From Actinopolyspora erythraea (GTDB taxonomy: Bacteria > Actinomycetota > Actinomycetes > Mycobacteriales > Pseudonocardiaceae): DNA of 64,000 nt. Made by a program: the position numbers and the translations under genes. How positions within the stretch are numbered: position 1 is the first letter of the stretch; every line of letters begins with the position of its first letter. This document shows positions 53,303-62,623 of this stretch, piece by piece. Below the pieces are notes generated by a model. It saw only the letters and a list, made by a program, of their open reading frames with translations. It did no database searches and was not told the DNA's origin. The stretch covers positions 2,790,001-2,854,000 of the forward strand of contig NZ_CP022752.1 of NCBI RefSeq assembly GCF_002263515.1, written 5' to 3'.

Positions 53303-54355
53303 ATGACCACGACCGAAACGGACAGCACCGAGAAGATGGACCTGCGCGCCGCGCTGATCGAGCGGATCGGCGGCTACATGACCAGTCACTCGATCGGGGT
53401 GGCAGCCGAACTCGGGCTCGCGGACCTGCTCGGGGACGGGGTGCGCGGCAGCGAGGAGCTGGCGACGGAGAGCGGGACCCACGAGCCCTCGCTGCGGCGG
53501 TTGCTGCGCACCCTGACGGCGGTCGGGATCACCGTCGAACCCGAACCCGGCCGCTTCGCCCTGACCGAGGTCGGAAGCCAGCTGCGCTCGGACTCACCCG
53601 ACTCGCTGCGCGCCTTCTCCCGAATGTTCTGCCACCCCGTGGTGCTCCGGGCCTGGCTGGGGCTGGAGCACTCGATCCACACGGGGGAACGGGCTTTCGA
53701 CCACGTCTACGGCAAGGACTTCTACAGCTACCTCGCCGAGGACGGGAGAACCAGCGAGCTGTTCAACGAGGCGATGAGCGAGGAGTCGAGGGTCGCCGCC
53801 GAACGGCTGGCAGCGGGCTACGACTTCTCGGGTTTCGAGAAGGTGGTGGACCTCGGCGGTGGTGACGGCACCCTGCTGGCGGCGGTCCTGCCCGACCGGC
53901 CCCAGCTGCGGGGCGTCGTCTTCGACAGCCCCAGCGGCGTCGCCGAGGCACCCGCCACTCTGGAGAGAGCGGGCATCGCGGACCGCTGCGAGGCGCGGGC
54001 GGGCGACTTCTTCCGGGACATCCCCGCCGACGGTGATCTCTACGTCATCAAGAGCGTCTTCCAGGACTGGGGCGACGAGGAGTCCCGGGCGCTGCTCCGC
54101 TCCTGCCGGGCGCGAATCCCGGACACCGCCACCCTGCTGATCGTGGGCTCGGTGCTCCCGGAGACCGCCTCCACCGACGAGCCGATCATGTTCTTCACCG
54201 ATCTGAACATGCTCGTCAACTCGGGAGGACGGGAGCGGACGGAGCGCGAGTTCCGGGCGATGCTCGAGGAGACCGGCTTCACCGTGCGGTCCGTGCGGCT
54301 CGGTGCCGCCGGCCCGCTGTCGGTGATCGAGGCCGTTCCGGGAGCACCCCGATGA
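53303..54355 (+). CDS. O-methyltransferase-like protein lacking catalytic His
   Basis: A 350-residue class I methyltransferase of the Methyltransf_2 type: N-terminal dimerisation/winged-helix domain (SLRRLLRTLTAVGI), SAM site VVDLGGGDGTLLAAVL near residue 181, then the late motif VFQDWGDEE. In active O-methyltransferases this motif is HDWxD, with His as base; here it is Gln. It may therefore methylate nitrogen, act by proximity only, or have another role, as seen in some family members. The ATG follows GGAGGAAG. Its stop overlaps the next start (ATGA). Confidence 0.84.
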   Translation: MTTTETDSTEKMDLRAALIERIGGYMTSHSIGVAAELGLADLLGDGVRGSEELATESGTHEPSLRRLLRTLTAVGITVEPEPGRFALTEVGSQLRSDSPDSLRAFSRMFCHPVVLRAWLGLEHSIHTGERAFDHVYGKDFYSYLAEDGRTSELFNEAMSEESRVAAERLAAGYDFSGFEKVVDLGGGDGTLLAAVLPDRPQLRGVVFDSPSGVAEAPATLERAGIADRCEARAGDFFRDIPADGDLYVIKSVFQDWGDEESRALLRSCRARIPDTATLLIVGSVLPETASTDEPIMFFTDLNMLVNSGGRERTEREFRAMLEETGFTVRSVRLGAAGPLSVIEAVPGAPR

Positions 54356-56151
54356 AAGCGGCGGGCTTCGGCGACGAACTGTTCCTGGGGCGGCTCCGCA
54401 CCGACCTCCTCGCGCTGGCCGGCGAGGACCCGAGGCGCCTGCCCACGGCGGAGGAGGACTTCCTCGCCCGGTTGCGGGAGTTCTGCGACACCCGCGTCGA
54501 CGGTTCCCGGATCGAACGCGAGGACCGGATCCCGGACGAGGTGATCAACGGGCTCAGGGACATCGGCGCGCTGCGCATCAGGATTCCCCGGGAGTACGGC
54601 GGGCTCGGCCTGTCCGGTGTCTGCTACTACCGGGCGCTGATGATCGTGACCAGCGTCCACTCCGCGCTGGGCGAACTGCTCGCCGCTCACCAGAGCATCG
54701 GGCTGCCGCAACCGCTCCTGCTGTTCGGCACGGAACGGCAGAAGCGTACCTTCCTGCCGAGGTGCGCCCACGAGATCTCCGCGTTCGCGCTCACCGAGGC
54801 GGAGATCGGGAACGATCCCGAGCGGATGAGCACCACCGCCGTTCCCGACCCCGAATCGGGCCACTACACCCTCAACGGCGTGAAGCTCTGGACGACCAAC
54901 GGGGTCGTCGCGGACCTGCTCGTGGTGATGGCCGTGGTGCCGCCCTCGGAGAGGAACGCGGGCGGCATGAGCGTGTTCGTGGTGGAGGCCGACTCGCCCG
55001 GTGTCACGGTCGAGCACCGGAGCTCCTTCCTCGGACTGCGCGGCCTCGAGAACGGTGTCATCCGACTGCGCGACGTCATCGTTCCGGCGGACCACCGGAT
55101 CGGTGAGGAGGGCTCGGGCCTGGCGGTCGCTCTCGGGGCTCAGGACACCGGCAGGCTCTCCCTGCCCGCCGTCTGCGCCTCGGCCGCGAAGTGGAGCCTG
55201 AAGATCGCTCGCGAGTGGGCCGGGGTGCGTGTGCAGTGGGGCAGGCCGATCGGTGAGCAGGAGGCGGTCGCGGGCAAGCTGGCGTTCATCTCGGGCACGG
55301 CGTTCGCCCTGGAAGCGATGGTGGAGGTCACCGGACGCCACGCGGAGGCAGGCCACGTCGAAACCGGGCTGGACGCCGAGCTGGCCAAACTCTTCGCCTC
55401 GGAGAAGGGGTGGCTGGTCGCGGACGAGCTCGTACAGCTCCGCGGCGGCCGCGGCTACGAGACCGCCGACTCAGCGGCCGCGCGGGGAGAACGGGGAGTT
55501 CCCGCCGAGCAGCGGTTGCGGGACCTGCGCGTCGGGCGCATCTTCGACGGCTCCAGCGAAGCGCTGAGAACATTCATCGCCTCGGCCGTGCTGGACCGCC
55601 ACCGCTCCGCGCCCACCGCCGGTGACAGCGGGGACCGACGTGCCGCTCCGGTCGTCGAGGACGGCCCGCTGCGGGCTCACCTGAACTTCGCCGACGAGGC
55701 CGCGCGCCGGCTGTTCCAGTTGGTCGAGGACGCCACGGTCCCGACCGACGCCTCGGTCGAGCCCCACCAGCGCGACCTCGGAAGGATCGTCGACATCGCC
55801 GCCGAGCTGTACGCGATGAGCGCGAGCTGCGCCTACGCGGCCGCGCTGAACACCCGCGACGACACACCGGTCCAACTCGCCGACGCCTTCTGCGCACAGG
55901 CGACGCGCCGGATCACGGGACTCTTCGAGGAGCTGGCGGACAACGCCGACTCCCAAGACCGGCTGATCGCTCGCCGAGTGCTCGACAACCACTACACGTG
56001 GCTGGAGGACGGCGTCCTCGACCCCTCCACCGAGGGCCCCTGGATATCCGAACCGGTCCCGGGACCGGACGACCAGGCGGATCTTCGCCGAACGGTCCGC
56101 CACGGCGGCCACACCGACAGCACGCCCGGCGAGGGAGGTCCCCATGCCTGA
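54352..56151 (+). CDS. Acyl-CoA dehydrogenase-like flavoprotein
   Basis: A 599-residue protein of the large (VLCAD/ACAD9-sized) dehydrogenase group, with an extra C-terminal helical domain of about 180 residues. Seen: FALTEAEIGND (flavin contact), TLNGVKLWTTNG, and QLRGGRGYETAD. The catalytic Glu of the usual IFEGT is Asp here (IFDGSSEALR). It may oxidise a side chain of the peptide or act as a flavin monooxygenase, as some cluster-borne relatives do. It is translationally coupled to its upstream neighbour and overlaps the next gene by 8 nt. Confidence 0.83.
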   Translation: MKAAGFGDELFLGRLRTDLLALAGEDPRRLPTAEEDFLARLREFCDTRVDGSRIEREDRIPDEVINGLRDIGALRIRIPREYGGLGLSGVCYYRALMIVTSVHSALGELLAAHQSIGLPQPLLLFGTERQKRTFLPRCAHEISAFALTEAEIGNDPERMSTTAVPDPESGHYTLNGVKLWTTNGVVADLLVVMAVVPPSERNAGGMSVFVVEADSPGVTVEHRSSFLGLRGLENGVIRLRDVIVPADHRIGEEGSGLAVALGAQDTGRLSLPAVCASAAKWSLKIAREWAGVRVQWGRPIGEQEAVAGKLAFISGTAFALEAMVEVTGRHAEAGHVETGLDAELAKLFASEKGWLVADELVQLRGGRGYETADSAAARGERGVPAEQRLRDLRVGRIFDGSSEALRTFIASAVLDRHRSAPTAGDSGDRRAAPVVEDGPLRAHLNFADEAARRLFQLVEDATVPTDASVEPHQRDLGRIVDIAAELYAMSASCAYAAALNTRDDTPVQLADAFCAQATRRITGLFEELADNADSQDRLIARRVLDNHYTWLEDGVLDPSTEGPWISEPVPGPDDQADLRRTVRHGGHTDSTPGEGGPHA

Positions 56152-56809
56152 CGACATCGACGCGTTGATCGGCTCGGCCCGACGGCAGATGGCCGACCGG
56201 CCCGCGGACGACCGGTTCATCCAGCTGCTGGAAGCGGGGCTGGTTCCCACCGAGCGTCTCGCCGGGCTGGCCTGCGAGCTGTACCACCTCGTGAGCAGCG
56301 ACGAGCGCAGCTTCACCCTGCTCGCCTCCCGCTTCTCATCCACTCCGGCCGGTGAGGTGTTCGCCGAACTGGCCCAGGGGGAAACGCAGGCCCGCGAACT
56401 CCTGCTCCGGTTCGCCGAAGCGCTGGACACCGACGAGGAACGGTTGGCGGCCCACGAACCGGCACCGCTGACCCAGGCCTACCCCTCCTACCTCGCGCGG
56501 ACGGCGGCGTTCGGCACGCGCAGCGACATGCTGCTCGCGCTGCTCGCCAACGTCGAGGAATCGGGCACGAACTACACCCGCACGGCCGACGCGCTGCACG
56601 GCCGGTACGGATTCACCGAGAGGGCGGTCGAGCACTTCCGCTTCTTCGCCGACACACCGCGGGAACTTCTGGACCGGGCGGCGGCAGCACTCCGGGAGGG
56701 GATCGCCGAGGGCGACGACCCGACGAGCGCGATACGCACGGCACGGCTGGTGCACGCCTACGAGAACACGTTCTGGGCCTGCATGTCCGAGAACCTCGAC
56801 CCCCACTGA
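56144..56809 (+). CDS. TenA/PqqC-like helical protein
   Basis: A 221-residue all-helical protein resembling the TenA/PqqC (haem-oxygenase-like) fold: ELYHLVSSDERSFTLLASRF, EVFAELAQGETQARELL, then SGTNYTRTADALHGRYGF and EHFRFFADTPRELL. Possible metal ligands (ELYH, EHFRFF, VHAYE) are present but do not clearly match the di-iron motif of haem-oxygenase-like oxidases, so a catalytic role is uncertain. Overlap with the dehydrogenase gene suggests they work together. Confidence 0.65.
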   Translation: MPDDIDALIGSARRQMADRPADDRFIQLLEAGLVPTERLAGLACELYHLVSSDERSFTLLASRFSSTPAGEVFAELAQGETQARELLLRFAEALDTDEERLAAHEPAPLTQAYPSYLARTAAFGTRSDMLLALLANVEESGTNYTRTADALHGRYGFTERAVEHFRFFADTPRELLDRAAAALREGIAEGDDPTSAIRTARLVHAYENTFWACMSENLDPH

Positions 56810-57060
56810 TCCGCCTGGGACCTCACGCACGACGTTCACCGGTACCGGGCCCCTGCCCCCGGTTCCGCGCAGCCGGGAGCGGGGAACTCAACGCCCCGAA
56901 ACCGCCGGGCACGTCGAACACCCACCCGCGCGTACCGCCGCCTCCGACGCGTCCGGGCCGGTCGGGGCACCCCGTCCTCGCCGAAGTAACGGGCGACCGA
57001 GTCCGCAAACCCCGGGTCCCGAGAACCTCTCGGACCGGTTCTCACACAGAGGAGTACGAC

Positions 57061-58290
57061 ATGATCGCTTTCAGCACATCGCCCACCACCACCCTCGACA
57101 GCTCGGGCGGCAAGTGCATGTACGAACAGGTGGACAGTTTTCGCGACATGGGACCCGCCGTCCCCGTCCAGTTGCCCGAGGGGGTCTCGGCGTGGTCGGT
57201 CACCCGGGGCGACGTCGCCCGACTGCTGCTGACTCACCCGGGGGTGTCCCGGAACCTCAAGAAGAACGTGCCGAGCTACCAGCCCGGCTCGGTCCCCTGG
57301 TTGTCCCCGTGGGTGGACGTGGACTCCATGGCCACCGCCGAGGGCAAGGAGCACGCACGGCTCCGGAAACTGATCACACCGGCCTTCACCCCCCGACGAG
57401 TGGAGGCGATGCGACCGCAGGTCGAGACGATCGTGACCAGGCTGCTCGACGAGCTGGAGTCACAACCCGGCGACAGGCCGTCCGACCTCCACGCCACCTT
57501 CTCCTACCGCCTTCCGACCGAAATGATCTGCGAGCTGTTCGGGGTACCGGACGAGCAGCGAACCCGGGTCCTCGACCTCTTCGTGGCCGTCGGCAGGACC
57601 GATGTCAGCGAGGAGGAGTCGCTCGCCGTCAACGAGGAACTCGTCGCCGCCATGCGCACGCTCATCGAGACCAAGCGCCGGGACCCCGGTGACGACCTGA
57701 CCAGCTTCCTGCTCGCCGCGCACGAGGAGGGGGACGATCCGCTCACCGAGCACGAGCTGATATCGACGCTGCTGCTGATGATCGGAGGAGGGAGCACCAC
57801 CACCATCAACCTGATCGACCACACGGTGCGCGAACTGCTCGCCCACCCGGAACAGCTGAACACCGTACGAACGGCCCCCGAACGCTTCCGCGACGCGATC
57901 GAGGAGTCGCTGCGCGCCCACTGCCCCGTCATGCACCTACCGATGCGCTGGGCGATCGAGGACATCGACCTCGGCGAGGGAGTCACCATCCGGGCCGGGG
58001 ACGCCATTCTGATCTGCTACGGCGCTCACGGCCGCGATCCCGGGGTGCACGAGGACCCGGCGACCTTCGACATCGAGCGGTCCGACAAGGAGCACCTGGC
58101 CTTCGGCCTGGGCGCTCACTTCTGCCCCGGCTCGCACCTGGCACGTCTCGAGGCCGAGGTCGCGCTGCCCGCGCTGTTCGACCGCTTCCCCCGGCTCGAA
58201 CTGGCCGTCGCACCCGACGAGACCGAACCCGAGCACACCTTCATCGGCAACGGACTCACCGCGCTGCCGGTCTTCCTGCGCCACGAGTAG
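57061..58290 (+). CDS. Cytochrome P450
   Basis: A 409-residue soluble P450. The haem loop is FGLGAHFCPGSHLAR with the Cys ligand, and the ExxR motif is EESLR. The I-helix reads GGGSTTT where most P450s have AGxETT or AGxDTT: the acid of the acid-alcohol pair is Ser. This can signal altered oxygen activation or an unusual substrate. It would tailor the product of the cluster. It starts after GAGGAG and about 250 nt beyond the TenA-like gene, still on the same strand. Confidence 0.92.
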   Translation: MIAFSTSPTTTLDSSGGKCMYEQVDSFRDMGPAVPVQLPEGVSAWSVTRGDVARLLLTHPGVSRNLKKNVPSYQPGSVPWLSPWVDVDSMATAEGKEHARLRKLITPAFTPRRVEAMRPQVETIVTRLLDELESQPGDRPSDLHATFSYRLPTEMICELFGVPDEQRTRVLDLFVAVGRTDVSEEESLAVNEELVAAMRTLIETKRRDPGDDLTSFLLAAHEEGDDPLTEHELISTLLLMIGGGSTTTINLIDHTVRELLAHPEQLNTVRTAPERFRDAIEESLRAHCPVMHLPMRWAIEDIDLGEGVTIRAGDAILICYGAHGRDPGVHEDPATFDIERSDKEHLAFGLGAHFCPGSHLARLEAEVALPALFDRFPRLELAVAPDETEPEHTFIGNGLTALPVFLRHE

Positions 58291-58479
58291 CCGGCACGAG
58301 CGGTCACCGCGGCAAGGCGTGCTCTCGCCTCCGGGCACACACCCCCACGGGGTTCGCCCGACGCGGGGCACGCCGCACCGGCCGAGCGAGAGCCGCCGGA
58401 TCCGAACAGCACGGCTGCGGGCCCGGACCGCGCGGGACAGCTCCGCACCCCACGAAAACCGCGACCATGGGAGCACCGG

Positions 58480-59043
58480 ATGAGTGACACCGCTTCGCCA
58501 ACACCGCAGCGGAGCACCGCGAACGACCCGGCGAGCCTGGCGGTCAGGACCCGAAGACTGCTGGAGCGGGCCCGCTACCTGAACCTGGCCACGGTCTCGG
58601 AGACGGGACTGCCCTGGGTCGCGACCCTGGAGTACGCCTGGTTCCGCGACCCGCTGCGACTGGTCTACGGCTCGACCACCGGTGCCCGGCACAGCCGGGA
58701 CATCGCCACCCGCGACCGGGTCAGCGGATCGCTCTTTTTCGGGGGAGGTGACAACGGCCCGGAGCTCTCGGCGATCGACGGTGCCCAGTTCACCGGCAGG
58801 TGCTCGGAGGTACCTCCCGGGGACCTCGACCGGTACCACGAGGCCTTCTACGAGAGCGTTTTCCCGGACGAGGAACAGCGCGCGGAGTGGATGCTGCCGC
58901 GCTCCTCGCTGCGGGCTCCCGCCGAACACCGGCTCTACCTGATCGAGGTGGAGCGGTGGTGGTTGATCGACACCCGGACCTGGCAGCAGGACCGGGTGGA
59001 CAGACGCGTGGAGCTACCGCTGGACACCCGGTTGCCGTGCTGA
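58480..59043 (+). CDS. Pyridoxamine-5'-phosphate-oxidase-fold protein
   Basis: A 187-residue protein of the PPOX/FMN-binding split-barrel superfamily (ATVSETGLPWVATLEYAW; VYGSTTGARHSRDI; EHRLYLIEVERWW). Such proteins bind FMN, F420 or haem. It is the last gene of the biosynthetic set, followed by a strong hairpin, and may be a redox tailoring enzyme. The ATG follows GGAG with 6-nt spacing. Confidence 0.8.
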   Translation: MSDTASPTPQRSTANDPASLAVRTRRLLERARYLNLATVSETGLPWVATLEYAWFRDPLRLVYGSTTGARHSRDIATRDRVSGSLFFGGGDNGPELSAIDGAQFTGRCSEVPPGDLDRYHEAFYESVFPDEEQRAEWMLPRSSLRAPAEHRLYLIEVERWWLIDTRTWQQDRVDRRVELPLDTRLPC

Positions 59044-59062
59044 ATCCGTCCGCGACGCGGAA

Positions 59063-59098
59063 GAGCCGTGCGAGTCCCCGAGGGAACTCGCACGGCTC
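59063..59098 (+). terminator. Strong hairpin ending the biosynthetic cluster
   Basis: GAGCCGTGCGAGT pairs with ACTCGCACGGCTC (13 bp) around a short loop, 20 nt after the PPOX gene and before the convergent copper ATPase gene. It can work in both directions. Confidence 0.75.
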
Positions 59099-59189
59099 TC
59101 GCGTTTCCGGACGTGGCCGGGGCGCGCGGTCCCGGTGCCCCGTGCGGAACGTGGGGCGAACTCGACCGCCCCACGCCCCGCGTACTGGA

Positions 59190-61532
59190 TCAGTTTCCGG
59201 TCCGGGCACTGCCCACCAGCGCGGAACCGTCGCCGTCGGGGCGCAGCCCGGGGTCGATCGACGAGTTCCGCACCGTGCTGCGGAATCCCTTGAGCCGGAG
59301 GCTGTTGCTGACCACGAACACGGAGCTGAACGCCATGGCGGCTCCGGCGATCATCGGGTTCAGCATCCCGGCGGCCGCCAGCGGCAGCGCGGCGACGTTG
59401 TAGGCGAAGGCCCAGAACAGGTTGCCCTTGATGGTGCCGAGCGTCCGCCGCGACAACCGGATGGCGTCCACGGCGGCTCGCAGGTCACCGCGTACCAGGG
59501 TGAGGTCACCGGCCTCGATCGCGACGTCGGTGCCCGTCCCCATGGCCAGCCCCAGGTCAGCCTGGGCCAGTGCGGCGGCGTCGTTGACCCCGTCGCCGAC
59601 CATGGCCACGACCCGCTTCTCGGACTGCAACCGCCGCACCACCGCGACCTTGTCCTGCGGGACGACCTCGGCGATGACCTCCTCGATCCCCACCTCGGCG
59701 GCTATGGCGCGTGCCACGGCCTCGTTGTCACCCGTCAACAGCACCGGGCGCAGTCCCAGATCGCGCAACCCGCGGACTGCCTCCCGCGAAGTCGGCTTGA
59801 CGGTGTCAGCGACGACCAGCACCGCCTGCGCCCGGCCGTCGACCGCGACGAGGACGGCCGTGCTTCCGTCCTGCTCGGCGGCCTGCTTGGCCGTCTCCAA
59901 CTCCTGGGGGATCCGGACGCTCCACTGCTCCAGCAGTCGCGGGCGGCCCACGAGAACGGCGTGGCCGTCGACCGTGCCCCGCACACCGAGTCCCTCGACG
60001 TTGGCGAACTCCTCGATCTCCGGCAGCGTGTCCCCGGTGCGCTCTCGGGCGCCCTTGGCGATGGCCTGGGCGATGGGGTGTTCCGATCCGCTCTCCAGCG
60101 CGCCGGCCAGGGCGAGCACGTTCTTCTCGTCGGCTTCCTCGGTGAACCGCGCGTCGACGAGCGTCATCCGGCCGGTGGTGACGGTGCCGGTCTTGTCCAG
60201 CACCACGGTGTCGATGCGCCTGGTGGACTCCAGAACCTCGGGCCCCTTGATCAGGATCCCCATCTGGGCGCCGCGACCGGTGCCGACCAGCAGGGCCGTG
60301 GGCGTGGCCAGCCCGAGGGCGCAGGGGCAGGCGATGATCAGCACCGCCACCGCCGCCGTGAAGGCAACCGTGGCCCCCACACCGCTGCCCAGCCAGAACC
60401 CGAGTGTTCCCACGGCCAGCGCGATCACGATCGGGACGAACACCCCGGAGACGCGGTCGGCGAGTCGCTGGACCTGCGCCTTGCCCGTCTGGGCTTCCTC
60501 GACGAGCTTGGCCATCTGGGAGAGCTGAGTGTCCGAGCCGATGCGAGTGGCGCGGACCACTATGCGTCCGCCCGCGTTGACGGTGGCCCCGACGACGTTG
60601 TCGCCGGGCTGGACCTCGACCGGGACGGACTCACCGGTGAGCATGCTCGCGTCCACCGCCGACGAGCCCTCTTCGATCACGCCGTCGGTGGCGATCTTCT
60701 CACCCGGGCGAACGACGAACCTGTCGTCGACGCGGAGTTGGTCGGTGGGGATGCGCTGTTCCTGGCCGTCACGCAGCACCGCGACGTCCTTGGCCCCCAG
60801 TTCCAGCAGCGCTCGCAGGGCCGCGCCCGAGCGGCGCTTGGAACGGGCCTCGAAGTACCGGCCCGCGAGGATGAACGTGGTCACCCCGGCGGCCACTTCG
60901 AGGTAGATGGCACCGGCACCGCTGGATCGTTCGACGGTGAATTCGAAGGCGTGGGTCATGCCGGGCACACCCGCGCTGCCGAACAGCAGTGCGTACAGCG
61001 ACCAGCCGAAGGCGGCGACGGTCCCCATCGAGATCAGGGTGTCCATCGTGGCGGCCCCGTGGCGGAGATTCGTCCACGCCGCGCGGTGGAACGGCAGCGC
61101 ACCCCAGACCAGGACGGGGGAGGCCAGGGTCAGCGAGATCCACTGCCAGTAGGTGAACTGCAGTGCGGGGATCATGGCCATGGCGATGACCGGCACCGAC
61201 AGCAGCGTGGAGACGAGCAGGCGCTGCCGCAGCGCCAGGAGGTCCGCGTCCTCGGTCTCAGCGCCGGACTCCTCGTCCTCACCGGTACCGGGGATCGCGG
61301 CGCCGTAACCCGCCGCCTCCACCGTCTTGACGAGCTCGTCAGTATCGACGTCAGCGGGGTGGGCGACCTTGGCCTTCTCCGTGGCGTAGTTGACGGTAGC
61401 GGAGACCCCGTCCATCTTGTTGAGCTTGCGCTCGATCCGGGACGCACACGAAGCGCAGGTCATCCCCGAAATGGCCAGTTCCACTTCGCTCGTCCCCCCG
61501 GACGATCGAACTTCCGGAGAATCTGTATCCAT
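59190..61532 (-). CDS. copA: Copper-exporting P-type ATPase (CopA/CtpV type)
   Basis: A 780-residue P1B ATPase pumping Cu(I) out of the cytoplasm. The N-terminal heavy-metal domain has GMTCASC (residues 23-29). Then come eight membrane segments, the ion-site CPC ([15 protein letters not shown]), DKTGT phosphorylation site, SEHP, and GDGVNDAAA. It is followed to the right on the same strand by a small membrane protein gene and, further off, two chaperone genes. A CsoR-like operator at 61919-61936 lies upstream of the small gene and probably controls both. Confidence 0.94.
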   Translation of the reverse strand: MDTDSPEVRSSGGTSEVELAISGMTCASCASRIERKLNKMDGVSATVNYATEKAKVAHPADVDTDELVKTVEAAGYGAAIPGTGEDEESGAETEDADLLALRQRLLVSTLLSVPVIAMAMIPALQFTYWQWISLTLASPVLVWGALPFHRAAWTNLRHGAATMDTLISMGTVAAFGWSLYALLFGSAGVPGMTHAFEFTVERSSGAGAIYLEVAAGVTTFILAGRYFEARSKRRSGAALRALLELGAKDVAVLRDGQEQRIPTDQLRVDDRFVVRPGEKIATDGVIEEGSSAVDASMLTGESVPVEVQPGDNVVGATVNAGGRIVVRATRIGSDTQLSQMAKLVEEAQTGKAQVQRLADRVSGVFVPIVIALAVGTLGFWLGSGVGATVAFTAAVAVLIIACPCALGLATPTALLVGTGRGAQMGILIKGPEVLESTRRIDTVVLDKTGTVTTGRMTLVDARFTEEADEKNVLALAGALESGSEHPIAQAIAKGARERTGDTLPEIEEFANVEGLGVRGTVDGHAVLVGRPRLLEQWSVRIPQELETAKQAAEQDGSTAVLVAVDGRAQAVLVVADTVKPTSREAVRGLRDLGLRPVLLTGDNEAVARAIAAEVGIEEVIAEVVPQDKVAVVRRLQSEKRVVAMVGDGVNDAAALAQADLGLAMGTGTDVAIEAGDLTLVRGDLRAAVDAIRLSRRTLGTIKGNLFWAFAYNVAALPLAAAGMLNPMIAGAAMAFSSVFVVSNSLRLKGFRSTVRNSSIDPGLRPDGDGSALVGSARTGN

Positions 61533-61622
61533 CCTGATTTCCTCCTACCGTCCACAACTCCACGCCCGGTCACGAACCGGACACTTATAACCACTCTCAG
61601 TGACGAAGACCGGTCGTGCGCA

Positions 61623-61805
61623 TCAGAGGACATCCCTCTCCGGAGAACCACCGGGCGGGCCCGTCAGCCGCTGGCTCACCCCGTGCTGCTGTCCGCCGGG
61701 GTGTTCCCCTTCCGGTACGTCGACCAAACTGCCCACTCCCCAGCCGGCGAGCCCGACCAGCACGAGAACGCCGCAGTAGATGCCGAGTCGCGTCGCGTTG
61801 TTCAT
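61623..61805 (-). CDS. Small membrane protein of copper locus
   Basis: A 60-residue protein with one N-terminal hydrophobic segment (LGIYCGVLVLVGLAGWGVGS) and a polar tail containing EHPGGQQHG, which might bind metal. It is encoded 90 nt upstream of copA and reads after GGAG. It may be a shortened member of the longer membrane proteins often found beside actinobacterial copA genes; function unproven. Confidence 0.65.
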   Translation of the reverse strand: MNNATRLGIYCGVLVLVGLAGWGVGSLVDVPEGEHPGGQQHGVSQRLTGPPGGSPERDVL

Positions 61806-61918
61806 GAGCTCTCCTCGTCGTGCTCGTTTCGTCCCGGCACTCCTCCGCGACCGGAACGAGGGGTCGCGCTCTCAACCAGCTCGGAAACAACGGATCTTGC
61901 TTCCACACCGAGGAAAAT

Positions 61919-61936
61919 ATACCCTACGGGGGTACC
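61919..61936. promoter_or_regulatory. CsoR-like copper operator
   Basis: ATACCCTACGGGGGTACC is a G-rich pseudo-palindrome of the kind bound by CsoR repressors. It lies about 115 nt upstream of the small membrane gene and copA. A similar box is at 63637-63657. Confidence 0.7.
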
Positions 61937-62171
61937 GTGTCAACGGAGTCGGGGCGAGGTGCGACAGGTCCGGCGCGTACCGGATCGACCGCCTCGGTCC
62001 CGCTCGTTCCCCACCGGGCGCGGCCCGCACGGATGCGTGTCGACAACGGGGCGTGACCCACCGGGATCTCCTCGGGAGGCCGCTGGGCGAGCCATCGCCA
62101 CAGCGGGCGAGCCAAACGGAGGGAACCGGCCGCCGGGCGGCACGTGCCGCCCGGGGTAGGAAGCAGCCGGT

Positions 62172-62218
62172 GAGGCCCGCCGACACCTACCCCCGGGGGG
62201 TAGGTGTCGGCGGGCCTC
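62172..62218. promoter_or_regulatory. Perfect palindrome with 23-bp arms
   Basis: Arms 62172-62194 and 62196-62218 are exact inverse complements around one G. The core CCTACCCCCGGGGGGTAGG resembles the CsoR-like boxes in this locus. It lies 32 nt before a possible small gene. It could be an operator, a terminator of the leftward or rightward transcript, or both. Confidence 0.7.
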
Positions 62219-62250
62219 GAGCCGGAAAGCCGGGCGAAAGGAGTCACACC

Positions 62251-62451
62251 GTGCGCAACCAACTCAGCTTCCACAGGAATCACCGGTTCGGCCGCGTACT
62301 CACCACGACCGAAGTGGTAGTCCGATTTTGCTGCCGAACCGTGGTGGCCTCGGGCTTCCTGGAGGCACGCGGGCGCGGCGGCCTCGGGGAATGGATCATC
62401 CGTGCCGGGGCCTCGTCCAAGGCCCCGTGCGCGAACGGCCGCCACGGCTGA
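62251..62451 (+). CDS. Possible small gene in copper locus
   Basis: A 66-residue frame starting at GTG, 8 nt after AAAGGAG. It encodes VRNQLSFHRNHRFGRVLTTT, then a short hydrophobic stretch with a CC pair (VVVRFCCRTVVASGF) and a Gly/Ala-rich tail. Its place right after the palindrome and before a terminator supports a real transcript. No family recognised. Confidence 0.4.
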   Translation: MRNQLSFHRNHRFGRVLTTTEVVVRFCCRTVVASGFLEARGRGGLGEWIIRAGASSKAPCANGRHG

Positions 62452-62559
62452 GCCCCCGCACGCCGCTCTTCTGCTGGCGGGGGCCTGACACGGGAACGGC
62501 GTCACGCCCGGCGAAGCGGGTTCCGAGCGGGGGGCGAACCACCGTGGCTCGCGAGCAAA

Positions 62560-62606
62560 ACGGGTCATGAGGGTGGGGTACTCAACCCCACGACCTCATG
62601 ACCCGT
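62560..62606. terminator. Long bidirectional hairpin terminator
   Basis: ACGGGTCATGAGG pairs with CCTCATGACCCGT, with an inner stem TGGGGT/ACCCCA. It lies between the possible plus-strand small gene and the convergent CDGSH gene and can end both. Confidence 0.75.
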
Positions 62607-62623
62607 CGTTGCGAGCGGAGGGC

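Larger units (their letters stand above)
61806..62250. other. Regulatory gap between copper genes
   Basis: Contains the CsoR-like box at 61919-61936 and the 47-nt palindrome at 62172-62218. Otherwise I see no gene. Confidence 0.55.

Noticed and set aside
56144..56809. Assignment of the TenA-like protein as a di-iron haem-oxygenase-like oxidase
   Set aside because: The expected set of Glu/His/Asp ligands is not clearly present, so only the fold likeness is reported.
58800..62159. 1100-codon plus-strand frame across the copper ATPase
   Set aside because: Runs antisense to copA, whose motifs are complete; the frame crosses terminators and has no family likeness.
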